Part shown: positions 54,770 to 63,924 of the stretch, in pieces | Layout: every line of letters begins with the position of its first letter | Numbering within the stretch: the stretch's first letter is position 1 | Source: Anaerocolumna sp. AGMB13025 | GTDB lineage: Bacteria; Bacillota; Clostridia; Lachnospirales; Lachnospiraceae | Assembly: GCF_029689925.1 (NCBI RefSeq) | Contig: NZ_CP121445.1 | Location: 244,001 to 308,000, forward strand | DNA: 64,000 nt | Direction of reading: 5' to 3' | Made by a program: the position numbers and the translations under genes | Notes under the pieces: generated by a model | What the model was told of the DNA's origin: nothing | What the model saw: the letters and a program-made list of their open reading frames with translations, nothing else | Database searches by the model: none

Positions 54770-55065
54770 TATTTTAAGTTCATATATAATATTTTTTAAG
54801 GTTTTATAATCAGGATTTAAGTGAATGAATATAAAAGTGCCATTATACTGAGAAATGTATGATGGTACTTTTTGGTTTTTGTAAAGAATTTATAATGGAT
54901 TTATCTTTTAACTACCGGAAATGTATAACAATTATTACTAAAATTTACTACAGCAGCTTGCTGAAATTAGTGATTTAGTCTAATAGAAACAAATGGTAAA
55001 TTATGCTATACTGGTTACGTGTTGTCGAAATGCGTAGAAAATAATAGGAAAAGGAGACTTTTTAA

Positions 55066-55449
55066 ATGAAAAGAAAAAGTGTATTAGTTTTACTATCAGT
55101 TTTATTAGTATTTAGTTTTGTTTTGGCTGGATGCGGCAGCAAAGGGTCAAAATCACCTTATATAGGAACCACATGGGCAATATCCGGAGGAAAAGATGCA
55201 GCAACCGGTATTGAAATTACAAAGGAATTCCTTGCAATGGGCGGTATCGAAGACTTTAAAATTGAACTTAAAGACAAAGGTGTTGCTACCGTTACTGTAT
55301 CTGGAGATACAGAGGATACAAAATGGTCAGAAAAAGATAATGTTATAACCTTAGAATCCGGTGGTGAAGAACTTAGCGCTACGATAGAAGGCGATAAGAT
55401 GACAATTGAACAGGATGGCAGTGAATTATATTTTGAAAAGCAAAAATAA
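55066..55449 (+). CDS. Small lipoprotein, unknown
   Basis: 127 residues with lipobox LAGC (Cys23), a short Ser/Lys/Gly tether, then a compact beta-rich domain (IGTTWAISGG, VATVTVSGDTEDTKW, LSATIEGDKMTIEQDG) like small extracytoplasmic lipocalin-type domains. The RBS is AAAGGAGA. Monocistronic with a strong terminator. The function is unknown. Confidence 0.8.
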   Translation: MKRKSVLVLLSVLLVFSFVLAGCGSKGSKSPYIGTTWAISGGKDAATGIEITKEFLAMGGIEDFKIELKDKGVATVTVSGDTEDTKWSEKDNVITLESGGEELSATIEGDKMTIEQDGSELYFEKQK

Positions 55450-55538
55450 TTAATTTGACGACGACAACACTTGAAATCCTGGAAGTTAATTGTGGGAGTT
55501 ATCTTCTAAAAAAGTAGATACATAATAATTAAATAGCT

Positions 55539-55598
55539 CAGATCACAAGTATAAATCCGTTTTAGTTTTATGACGGTACTTGTGATCTGTTTTTTTAT
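55539..55598 (+). terminator. Terminator of the lipoprotein gene
   Basis: cagatcacaagta (55539-55551) pairs with tacttgtgatctg (55577-55589) and is followed by eight T. Confidence 0.88.
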
Positions 55599-55633
55599 TA
55601 ACATTTTATGTTTTGGGGGGCATGATTGAATTT

Positions 55634-55907
55634 TTGATAAAATCAGACGGAAGTCTTTGAAGGAAGCATTGCTTGGGATTTGTTTCATAAGCTCAAATGT
55701 TTCACTTGAATTCACTAATGGCTTTTTCCTGCGGTAAAGCAAGAGTGAATAAGCACAAACTCCTCGCTGCTCTCGTCAGACAGTGTGCTTTTTCACTCTG
55801 AACCGCATGAAAAAGCCATAAGTGAATTAGCAAGTGAAGCATAACGAGCTTATGAAACAAATCCCAAGCAATGCTTCCTGTTTTAAGTTTTTTGCTGATT
55901 TTATCAA
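55634..55907. mobile_element. Foldback (MITE-like) element, family 2, copy 1
   Basis: A 274-bp palindrome beginning ttgataaaatcag and ending ctgattttatcaa. The arms stay complementary over more than 100 bp (gcattgcttgggatttgttt, tcataagctc, ttcact, atggctttttc). The central loop gcacaaactcctcgct...gtcagacagtgtgc is shared, in inverted orientation, with copy 2 at 57593. No ORF lies inside. Confidence 0.87.
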
Positions 55908-56229
55908 GGATTCTATCAAATTTTTATTAATGGCATGGATGCCTGTTTCTAGAATTTATTTAAGCATTGGTTCCGTAGTAAACTCTTAAAATCTTTTCAA
56001 ATACAGTGCAAATTGAAAAACATGTAGGATATACATAACATATGGAAATGAAATACATATTTATAATTTCAATCATAGCTTGAGTATGCTAATTTTAACA
56101 CAATATTTATTAATCAAAATATTTACATTTATTTCAACCATAAGTTTATATCTATCGTCTAATTAGTAGTGAGAGTAAAGTCTGGTTTATGAAGTTTTTA
56201 GTTTTGGAGTATCCTGTACGCTAGATAGT

Positions 56230-56471
56230 TCTATGACTTTTTCGTCTGTGAGAAGTTATATAATTATAATAGTCCGATTATCGCTGGTTGAGTATGGAGC
56301 GGAGGAGGAGGCCATATTGTTGTACTTGATGGATATTCTGAAGATTCAACTAACTATGTAGACTATATGGACCCTGCAGATGGAAGTTATAACTTTGCGA
56401 CATATTCATATGTTAAGGGTGGCAGTTCTTATGACCACATATGGATAGAATCGCTTAGAAGAATGAACTAA
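56230..56471 (+). pseudogene. Remnant of a papain-like (C39/AvrRpt2-type) cysteine peptidase
   Basis: The frame ending at TAA 56471 reads FVCEKLYNYNSPIIAG-stop-VWSGGGGHIVVLDGYS, then YVDYMDPADGSYNF and SYDHIWIESLRR. GGGHxVVLDGY and YMDP are the His and Asn/Asp regions of secreted papain-like cysteine peptidases. The in-frame stop and the missing N-terminal half with the Cys show it is dead. The preceding 300 bases (55910-56230) are AT-rich and without a gene. Confidence 0.65.
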
Positions 56472-56499
56472 ATTATTAATTAGATTGGAGGTATTAACT

Positions 56500-57309
56500 A
56501 TGAAAAAATTGGTCGCTTTACTAGTTGGCGTACTTTTATTACTATCCTATCCAAACTTTGTTTATGCTGATGATTATGATGTTCAGCAAGAAGTTCAGAG
56601 TGCTGCTGACAAAGGTGTAGAATTTGCAAAGGATAAATTCAGTAAAGATCCTGAAAAATGGGGATTCAATAAGGATGATGATATTAGCAGAATAACTCTT
56701 GGTAACGGGTATAGGCTTCGCTATTTAGATAAAGATAAACTTATGAATTCAAATAGCAGTAAATTAATGGATGTAACTATTGAGTCAGATTTCTGGCTAT
56801 ATATTATTTATTTAAATGATGCTCCTAAAACCTACATGACGGTTGGTCTTTTAGATGGAGAGTATAAAATAGTACAACTGGGAGGAAAGGCACAGGGACT
56901 TGATGCCACAATTAATAACTTTAACCAACTTACAGCTAAAACCGAAAAAAACTCAAAACCAATTGTAGCAAAAATACAGAATAACTATTTTTTGATATCA
57001 CAGGCTAGTGATAATAGTAACGAGCAAGTCTTACCATTAATCTCAGCGGAATCAGCAAATAATTTTTCAAATGTAAATAATACTGAATTTGTAAACTCAG
57101 AAGAAATAATAAAAGCTTTAAAAGAAAGCAATCAGGATTCGATGGAGGGAAACCAATATGGAGTCAGCTATGGTGTTTCTGATACAAAAACATCAATTAA
57201 TGAGGGTAATTCCTTAATAAAAGTAATTATTTCCATAAGCATTTTATTAATAGCGGGGTTCTCTGTTACATTGTACCACCGAAAATCAAACCAACTTCAC
57301 AATGAATAA
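56500..57309 (+). CDS. Secreted, C-terminally membrane-anchored protein, unknown
   Basis: 269 residues: a signal peptide cut near FVYADDY, an extracytoplasmic region with GYRLRYLDKDKLMNS and YMTVGLLDGEYKIVQLGG, and a C-terminal membrane helix (LIKVIISISILLIAGFSVTLY) with a short basic tail. No enzyme motif. GGAGG precedes ATG 56500. It directly follows the peptidase remnant and was probably its operon partner. The pair lies between two foldback elements. Confidence 0.72.
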   Translation: MKKLVALLVGVLLLLSYPNFVYADDYDVQQEVQSAADKGVEFAKDKFSKDPEKWGFNKDDDISRITLGNGYRLRYLDKDKLMNSNSSKLMDVTIESDFWLYIIYLNDAPKTYMTVGLLDGEYKIVQLGGKAQGLDATINNFNQLTAKTEKNSKPIVAKIQNNYFLISQASDNSNEQVLPLISAESANNFSNVNNTEFVNSEEIIKALKESNQDSMEGNQYGVSYGVSDTKTSINEGNSLIKVIISISILLIAGFSVTLYHRKSNQLHNE

Positions 57310-57351
57310 TTAAAACTTAAAAGTAATTTAGCTATTATCATAGAGACCAAT

Positions 57352-57394
57352 AGACAACTGACTAATTCCTATTAATTGGAGGAGCCAGTTGTCT
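57352..57394 (+). terminator. Hairpin after the anchored protein gene
   Basis: agacaactg pairs with cagttgtct around a 25-base loop; a weak T-rich stretch follows. Likely a terminator. Confidence 0.5.
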
Positions 57395-57592
57395 TGTGCT
57401 TTAAGAGTTGTGGCTTGTTCTACTAGCAAAACCACAGAAGTTATAAGAAGTAATGAAACGAAAAAGCCCTTCTGAAAATCGACCAGAATACCGAAATCCA
57501 TATATTAATTCAATAAACCCACATATAACCGGTATAAAAACTACATAAAAGCCCACATAAAATCCGTATATATTCTTAAGTAAACCTGAATT

Positions 57593-57873
57593 ACTTGATA
57601 AAATCAGCTAAAAAACCCCTAAACCAGAAAGCATCCAGGGGGATATGTTTCATAAGCGCTTCATTCTGAGTCAGAAAATTTACTTATGAATTTTTCATGG
57701 GGTATAGAGTAAAAATGCACACTGTCTGACGAGCAAAGCGAGGAGTTTGTGCATTTTTGCTCTGCCTTACCCCATGGAAAAGTCATTAGTAAATTCTGAC
57801 GAAGAATACTAAGCTTATGAAACATATCCCCCTGGATGCTTTCTTCACAGCAACAAAGCTGATTTTATCAAGT
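57593..57873. mobile_element. Foldback (MITE-like) element, family 2, copy 2
   Basis: A 281-bp palindrome with ends acttgataaaatcagct and agctgattttatcaagt. TA stands where a two-base target duplication could be (ta before cttgat, ta after atcaag). The inner arms contain gcatccagggggatatgttt and its complement. The apex gcacactgtctgacgagc...gaggagtttgtgc is the reverse complement of the copy 1 apex with few changes. Confidence 0.87.
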
Positions 57874-57987
57874 ACCTCAGCCTATTTTTTTACTATCACC
57901 AACAACTACACATTGATAAATGTCATATTATGTATTATGATACAGTTAGTGTAACCATGCGTTAATACATTGCAGGAGGAAATTACA

Positions 57988-58683
57988 GTGTTCAATATAC
58001 TAACGATAGAAGATAACTTAGAGCTGCAGAATGAAATCAAAGAATTATTGACCTCCGTGGGCTATCAGGTCTTTTGTGCCGAAAGCCGCGCGTCAGCTTT
58101 AGCAATCCTAAAATTTAATAAAATAGACCTTTGCCTTATGGATGTCCAGCTGCCGGACTGCTCCGGTTTTGACCTCTGTCTGGAAATCCGCTCATTTTTT
58201 ATGAATCCTATTATTATGTTAACCATATGCAATGAGGAAGAAGATATAATAACCGGACTTAAAAACGGTGCCGATGATTATATAACAAAACCTTTTTCCA
58301 TACGAATCTTATTAATGCGGATTGAAACCCAGTTAAGGCGGAATGAATGGCAGACCAAAAAAGATACCCAGATTATTTTCAGCGGAGATCTAAAGGTAGA
58401 TTTTAATACCAGGAAAATATATTATAACGAAGAAGAGATAAAGTTAAGAAGTATCGAATTTGATCTATGCGAAATTTTGCTTAAGAATAATGGACGGATT
58501 ATTAAGAGAGATCTATTATTTGAACGTATCTGGGATTGCAAAAATAAGTTTATAGAAGAAAATACATTAAACGTACATATCAGCAGATTAAGAAAATCCT
58601 TAAAAACATACCATGGAATGCAGTATATTGAGACGGTTAAGAGCTTTGGATACCGTTGGAATGTGGAAATAATAAAAAACTAA
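57988..58683 (+). CDS. OmpR-family response regulator (BceR-like)
   Basis: 231 residues: a receiver domain with acidic pair IEDN, phosphoacceptor LMDVQLPD (Asp near residue 51) and KPFS, then a winged-helix output domain (SIEFDLCEILLKNNGRIIKR, VHISRLRKSL, VKSFGYRWNV). GTG 57988 is chosen because GCAGGAGG lies 9 bases upstream. It is followed after 13 bases by the sensor kinase. It likely induces the downstream ABC transporter on exposure to antimicrobial peptides. Confidence 0.9.
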   Translation: MFNILTIEDNLELQNEIKELLTSVGYQVFCAESRASALAILKFNKIDLCLMDVQLPDCSGFDLCLEIRSFFMNPIIMLTICNEEEDIITGLKNGADDYITKPFSIRILLMRIETQLRRNEWQTKKDTQIIFSGDLKVDFNTRKIYYNEEEIKLRSIEFDLCEILLKNNGRIIKRDLLFERIWDCKNKFIEENTLNVHISRLRKSLKTYHGMQYIETVKSFGYRWNVEIIKN

Positions 58684-58696
58684 AGAGGACTGCAAT

Positions 58697-59926
58697 ATGA
58701 AAAAGAATCAGTTTTTAGATGGACATTATATTGGCATCGTAGGGGTGGTCATATTTGTATTTTACATAGCCAATGTTTTATTTATGTCATACACCATAAG
58801 AAGCAGTTATTCGGAGCGTATAATCCGTGCTTTGGGAGCCATGACAAAGACCTATGGGGAGATTAGTAAGGAAGTAGTAGACAGTGTAATGAACAGCAGT
58901 GATGAAACCTATGCGGAAGGAAAAATTGTTCTAAAAAAGTATGGCTATTACTTAAGCGGCGATACCCTAATTAAGAACTCCATGAACCAGGAAATCCTTG
59001 ACATATCTGTTCTTCTCTTTATCAGTATAGCATTTCTGCTGACAAGTCTGTATTTTATGTTTAAAAATCATTTGAAATTCCTAGAAAGGCTTGACGGATA
59101 TCTGGATGATTTTAACAACCTGACCGATTCCTTTCACGAATCCAATCTGCATATAAGAAATATTCTGAATAAGCTGCATCGGTTATCCTTAAATGCAAAA
59201 CACAACATTAGCCTGCTGCAGAAAGAAAAAGAGAAGATCCATGACTTTATGGAGGATTTATCCCATCAGATGAAGACACCTCTGACCGTTGCCCATATAT
59301 GCATCGAACGATATATATTTGAAAATCCCCAGCTTAAAACCGATAAACTGGAAGAAGGCTTAAAGCAGCTGGAAAAAATGACACTATTAATTAATTCCTA
59401 TTTAAAAATCGGCATGCTTAAATCCTGTAATACTAAAATAGAAGCAAGACAGCATAATGTATATGCCTTTTTGGAAGAATGCAGTGAGGATGTACAGCCG
59501 CTGCTTGATAATCAGAACATAGAGATTACTATTACCGGAGATCAGAAGGCAGTATTCGCCTTTGATTCTTTCTGGCTAAAGGAAGCTGTTATTAATCTGT
59601 TTAAGAACAGTATAGAACATTCTCCTGATGATACAACAATAACGGTTGAATATATAAAAGGGAGTCATGATTTAACAATAAGGATTACGGATCAGGGCAC
59701 TGGAATAGAAGAAAAGAACCTGCCCCTTTTATTTGAACGGTTTTTATCCAGTATCCGGCAGAAAGACGGCAGTAACGGGTTAGGGCTTGCCATAGCCAAA
59801 CAGGCGGTTACCCGCCATTTCGGACAGATAGGTATTAAAAACAATCAATCCGCGGGAGTAACCTTTGAAATCCGGCTGCCGGCTATAAAGGGAAAAGATG
59901 TATATAATTCTTATCATGTAAGATAA
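58697..59926 (+). CDS. Sensor histidine kinase (BceS-like)
   Basis: 409 residues: two membrane helices (~13-33 and ~95-115) around a ~60-residue external loop, a coiled linker, H-box FMEDLSHQMKTPLTV, N-box NLFKNSIEHSPD, G-boxes DQGTGIEEKN and GLGLAIAK. The minimal sensor region fits kinases that read the transport state of a partner ABC permease rather than binding ligand themselves. Co-operonic with the response regulator. Confidence 0.9.
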   Translation: MKKNQFLDGHYIGIVGVVIFVFYIANVLFMSYTIRSSYSERIIRALGAMTKTYGEISKEVVDSVMNSSDETYAEGKIVLKKYGYYLSGDTLIKNSMNQEILDISVLLFISIAFLLTSLYFMFKNHLKFLERLDGYLDDFNNLTDSFHESNLHIRNILNKLHRLSLNAKHNISLLQKEKEKIHDFMEDLSHQMKTPLTVAHICIERYIFENPQLKTDKLEEGLKQLEKMTLLINSYLKIGMLKSCNTKIEARQHNVYAFLEECSEDVQPLLDNQNIEITITGDQKAVFAFDSFWLKEAVINLFKNSIEHSPDDTTITVEYIKGSHDLTIRITDQGTGIEEKNLPLLFERFLSSIRQKDGSNGLGLAIAKQAVTRHFGQIGIKNNQSAGVTFEIRLPAIKGKDVYNSYHVR

Positions 59927-60019
59927 ATGCAAGCTTTCCCTGTTATAGTAATAGTTATTGATTGTATTTAGCATTAACGGGGATTTATATTATTTATGAA
60001 TTAAGGCCGGGGGGAGAAC

Positions 60020-60706
60020 ATGAGTATTCTAAAGATAGAGAATATCGTAAAGACCTATGGAAAAGGTTCCGGGTTGATGAAAGCCCTTAACGGAGTAGAT
60101 CTTGCCATAGAAAAGGGAAGTTTTACAACGATTATCGGGAGAAGCGGTTCCGGTAAATCCACCTTATTAAATATTGCGGGGGGACTAACGGCTCCGGACA
60201 GCGGCAGGGTATTATTAGAGGAAACAGACCTATATAGTCTTAAGGATCGTGAATTATCAAAGTTAAGAAGAAAGAAGATAGGAATTGTATTTCAGGCATT
60301 TAATTTAATACCGGAGTTTACGGTACTTGAAAATATATGCCTGCCGTCTTATCTTGACCAGAGTAAACCGAATATGAAATTTATCGACGAAATACTGGAT
60401 TTCATTGAACTTTCCGGTATGAAGGATAAGTATCCCTACGAACTATCCGGCGGAGAGCAGCAAAGAACAGCATTAGCCAGAGCTTTATCTACCAAACCGG
60501 AGGTTTTACTGGCAGACGAGCCTACCGGTAACCTGGATTTAAAAAGCGGGGAACAGGTTTTGGATGCAATTCGGTATTGCTACCGGATTTTTAACCAGAC
60601 CACCCTTTTAGTTACCCATAACTTAGAGATTGCCCAGCAGTCCAAGCGGGTAATTACACTGCAGGATGGCAGTATTGTATGTGATTCGGCTGGTGAAATG
60701 ATATGA
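60020..60706 (+). CDS. ABC transporter ATPase (BceA/MacB type)
   Basis: 228 residues: Walker A GRSGSGKSTLLN, Q-loop FQAFNLIPEFTVLENI, signature LSGGEQQRTALARAL, Walker B VLLADEPTGNLDLKSG, H-loop VTHN. This matches the LolD/MacB/BceA group. The RBS GGGGGGAG precedes the ATG. It overlaps the permease gene by 4 bases (ATGA). It powers the mechanotransmission or target-protection function of the permease. Confidence 0.93.
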   Translation: MSILKIENIVKTYGKGSGLMKALNGVDLAIEKGSFTTIIGRSGSGKSTLLNIAGGLTAPDSGRVLLEETDLYSLKDRELSKLRRKKIGIVFQAFNLIPEFTVLENICLPSYLDQSKPNMKFIDEILDFIELSGMKDKYPYELSGGEQQRTALARALSTKPEVLLADEPTGNLDLKSGEQVLDAIRYCYRIFNQTTLLVTHNLEIAQQSKRVITLQDGSIVCDSAGEMI

Positions 60707-63246
60707 ATTATTATAATTACCTTGCAAAACTAAATCTGAAAAAATTTAAAAAATCCTATCTGTCCCTTTTTACAGTGATACTTTTATCCTGCACCTTTAC
60801 CCTGGCCGTAACCATATTTAGTGACAGCCTGATTAAAACCCAGGAACAGCAGCGTAAAAGCATATACGGCAGCTGGCATATCTCCGTTTATAACACAGAT
60901 GACACGTTGTATCAGGATATGGTCCATCACGGAACAGTACAAACCGTGGGAAAGACTTCTGAATATGGTGAAGTCCTTGGAGCAGACAACAGTGCAGTGG
61001 GGGTTATCGGTTCTGCGGATCAGAGCATGTTACAGTTGGGCATTTCCTTAATGGACGGCAGTTTACCTAAAAAGGATAATGAAATAGCAGTCGAGATGTC
61101 CTATCTGTCCATGCTTGGGATCTCCTATGAATTAGGACAGCAGATTCCTCTGAAAGTTAAACTTTATGACAGTAAAAGCCACGGATACCTGCTAATTGAG
61201 AAAACCTATACCCTCACAGGGGTTTTAAGGAATTATTCTTCCATTTGGAAGACAGAGGATAATTCCCTCGTATCCTTTTTTGTTACGGATTCGTCCCTTG
61301 GGATTTTACCGGTGACAGAGAATGTTTTTGTCTCTCTTAAGAAGGAATATGTTAAAAATGCAGATGAACTGGGCATGTTAACGGTGAACCGTGGTGAATT
61401 TGTAAAAAATGATTACACGTATTACCAATTTATACCAAAGCAGCATGTTCGTTATGAATCTTTTCTGTCCGGTTCCTTACTGATTCTTATCGTAGCCTTA
61501 ACTTCTGCCTTTTTTATATTTAATATTTTCTACATTTCTTTAAGGGAACATAATAAGAGCTTTGTAATCATGCGCAGCTTAGGAGCAAGTAATTATGAAA
61601 TATCCAGCTTGTATTGTAAAGAACTTGCATTTATACTGGTGCTGTCTTTTGCCGCAGGGATTCTTTTTGGCTTCCTCTCGTCCTATGGAGGTTATCTGAT
61701 TATAAAGCGTTTTATTGTGAAAAGCTTTGTGCTTTATTTTGAACCGGTTAAATTGATACTCTTATTAGGGATTATGATTTTTTGTGTAGTTTTGTTAGCA
61801 GTATTTTCGGTAAACCATATCAGAAAAATACCTTTAACCGGCAGCATAGCATTACAGCCCGATTATAGGATATCTCCAAAGCACAAAAATAAATTTAAAC
61901 CCTTGACTATAAAGCATATGGTAAAGATTTTTAACTATACTCATAAGAAGGAATCCTTAGTCTATTTTTTGTTAACCATCGGGTCTTTTCTGGTACTGGT
62001 AAGCACTTTTTTTAATTCCTATCAGAAATTTTATGAATATTCCACTGTGACCAATACTTATCCCGAAGATTATGACTATGGATTTATGGCTACCTTTTTT
62101 GAACCGAAGTCACATATAGAAGAGGCTGAGGTTGAAAAAATAAGAAAAATTTATGGTATTGATTATGTTAGGGCTTACCGGTGTTCCAACTATTTGCCGG
62201 TGACCTGGAACGGTATCGAAAACAGTGAATATGCGGATAGTCTAAAGACAGGTTTTTTTAAAAAGTATGCAGGGCAGGCAGGTATATTTGCTTCTGTTTA
62301 TGGATTGACGGAGGATGAGAGGGATTATGAGTTCTACCTAGAGGAAGTGGATCAAGGGAAGGTATCAATTGACGAGCTGCGAAAGGGCAATGAAGTACTT
62401 CTTTATCTGCCCGCTTATCATAAAACGGAGGATGGAAGGATGATAAGCAGTCTTAATGTGGTCAATTCTTACATAAGACAGCCCTATCATGTTCTGAAAG
62501 AAGATACCATAAGACCAGGCGATGAACTGATAGTAAAAGGGGATAAGGGGGAGGTGACTGTTAAGATCGGAGGAATTATTTATAATTTTGACAAGAAAAA
62601 CTCCCAATCTTTTTTAGCAAAGCCATATTCCATTATATGTAATGATTCGTTGTATGATAAATTAGTAGATAGTACTAAGGATAAGACCTATGAATATCTC
62701 CAGATATTTACCAATAAAAATGCCAATTATGAAAGAACCGATGTGGAAATATCCAAGATAAAAAATAATTTCTATTTTCAAAATTACCGGCTCCAAAAAG
62801 TAGACGCGAAATACAGTGCCATGGTAAGCAGTGTCATTTCCCTGGTGTTATGTTTTATTTCCCTGATTATTACAGTAACCGTACTATACAACAGCCAGGT
62901 GGTTAAAATGGAGTCAGATTACAGACGCAACCGTATATTAAGTGTGCTGGGGATGGATAAATGGAAAATACATTTCATTTACCTTTATAACATATTAAAA
63001 AACAATCTTCTGGCAGCACTGACAGGTTTCATTGCAATTTATCTATATCAGACGTTTCTGTTTATAAAGGTGTTTTATTTCATCCCTGATGACGGTAAGA
63101 TTATTAATGCAGACAGTTATGTATTGAAACAGTATTTACACAGTCTGCCTTGGGCTTATATTGGAATTTTTACGCTGTCCTATTTAACGGTTAATATACT
63201 GATTGCCATAATTCCGGTAAAAAAATATCGAAAATTAAAGGAATAA
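60703..63246 (+). CDS. FtsX-like ABC permease (BceB/VraG-like)
   Basis: 847 residues with one N-terminal helix, a ~200-residue external segment, three helices around 255-385 (LLILIVALTSAFFIFNIFYI and following), a further helix (~420-440), a second large external domain (~450-690), and three helices at the C terminus. Two FtsX domains in one chain are seen, with SFVIMRSLGASNYEISSLYC and RRNRILSVLGMDKWKIHFIY as the coupling segments. The last operon gene. It is larger than typical BceB (~650), so the extra external domain may set its own specificity. Confidence 0.88.
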   Translation: MNYYNYLAKLNLKKFKKSYLSLFTVILLSCTFTLAVTIFSDSLIKTQEQQRKSIYGSWHISVYNTDDTLYQDMVHHGTVQTVGKTSEYGEVLGADNSAVGVIGSADQSMLQLGISLMDGSLPKKDNEIAVEMSYLSMLGISYELGQQIPLKVKLYDSKSHGYLLIEKTYTLTGVLRNYSSIWKTEDNSLVSFFVTDSSLGILPVTENVFVSLKKEYVKNADELGMLTVNRGEFVKNDYTYYQFIPKQHVRYESFLSGSLLILIVALTSAFFIFNIFYISLREHNKSFVIMRSLGASNYEISSLYCKELAFILVLSFAAGILFGFLSSYGGYLIIKRFIVKSFVLYFEPVKLILLLGIMIFCVVLLAVFSVNHIRKIPLTGSIALQPDYRISPKHKNKFKPLTIKHMVKIFNYTHKKESLVYFLLTIGSFLVLVSTFFNSYQKFYEYSTVTNTYPEDYDYGFMATFFEPKSHIEEAEVEKIRKIYGIDYVRAYRCSNYLPVTWNGIENSEYADSLKTGFFKKYAGQAGIFASVYGLTEDERDYEFYLEEVDQGKVSIDELRKGNEVLLYLPAYHKTEDGRMISSLNVVNSYIRQPYHVLKEDTIRPGDELIVKGDKGEVTVKIGGIIYNFDKKNSQSFLAKPYSIICNDSLYDKLVDSTKDKTYEYLQIFTNKNANYERTDVEISKIKNNFYFQNYRLQKVDAKYSAMVSSVISLVLCFISLIITVTVLYNSQVVKMESDYRRNRILSVLGMDKWKIHFIYLYNILKNNLLAALTGFIAIYLYQTFLFIKVFYFIPDDGKIINADSYVLKQYLHSLPWAYIGIFTLSYLTVNILIAIIPVKKYRKLKE

Positions 63247-63319
63247 ATAAAAGAATGTCACTTTAATGTAAGATTGCATTGTTATACTTTTCTTATAGAT
63301 AAGGAAAGGAGATTTACCA

Positions 63320-63664
63320 ATGAAAAAAATTGCAGTACTTTTTTTGTCAGTAGTAATGATTTTATCCTTTAGCCTGACTGCTTTTGGAGCTGAAACAACA
63401 GGACTAAACAGCAATACCAAGGGTGCAGTATTAGAAAGCGGCACCGTGATTACTCCTAACTCATGGTATTATTCCTATGACAAAACCATAAGCCAGAGTT
63501 ATGTTTTTAGTGAAAGTATTCCGGATTCAATTTATTACAGCGAATACAACACAGGTATTGGTGCTTATTGCAGTGGATATTTGTCTTTGCAAAATATCAC
63601 ACTTCAGGCAAACGGAACATTCAAAGCAACTTTTAAAGGAACAATTGGTACATATGTTTTCTAA
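63320..63664 (+). CDS. Small secreted protein, unknown
   Basis: 114 residues with a clear signal peptide (IAVLFLSVVMILSFSLTAFGAE) and a mature ~90-residue Tyr/Ser/Thr-rich domain (NSWYYSYDKTISQSYVFSES, LSLQNITLQANGTFKATFKG). The mature part has a single Cys, in YCSGYLSLQN. No family is recognised. The RBS is AAAGGAG. It follows the Bce-like operon by ~75 bases with its own promoter-like sequence. It may be a regulated envelope protein. Confidence 0.72.
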   Translation: MKKIAVLFLSVVMILSFSLTAFGAETTGLNSNTKGAVLESGTVITPNSWYYSYDKTISQSYVFSESIPDSIYYSEYNTGIGAYCSGYLSLQNITLQANGTFKATFKGTIGTYVF

Positions 63665-63740
63665 GTATTCCTTAATCATCATGAGGGGAGATTAATTATA
63701 TATTAAGAAAATAACTGGGCTTTTAAAACCTCCGGAAAAT

Positions 63741-63771
63741 GGCTTGCTGCTTTTGCAGCAGGCTGTTTTTC
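63741..63771 (+). terminator. Terminator of the small secreted protein gene
   Basis: ggcttgctgc pairs with gcagcaggct across a TTTT loop and ends in a T run. Confidence 0.8.
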
Positions 63772-63924
63772 ATATAGTAAGAAGCTAGGTCCTATAATAT
63801 GCCTTATTTCGTCATAATACAACTTTTGGGCGAGGCAAATCGTATGTTCGGGTGATTGTTATTGGTTGGAATGATATGATATAAATTATTATATTATACT
63901 AATTGGATAAGAGAGGGATATAGC

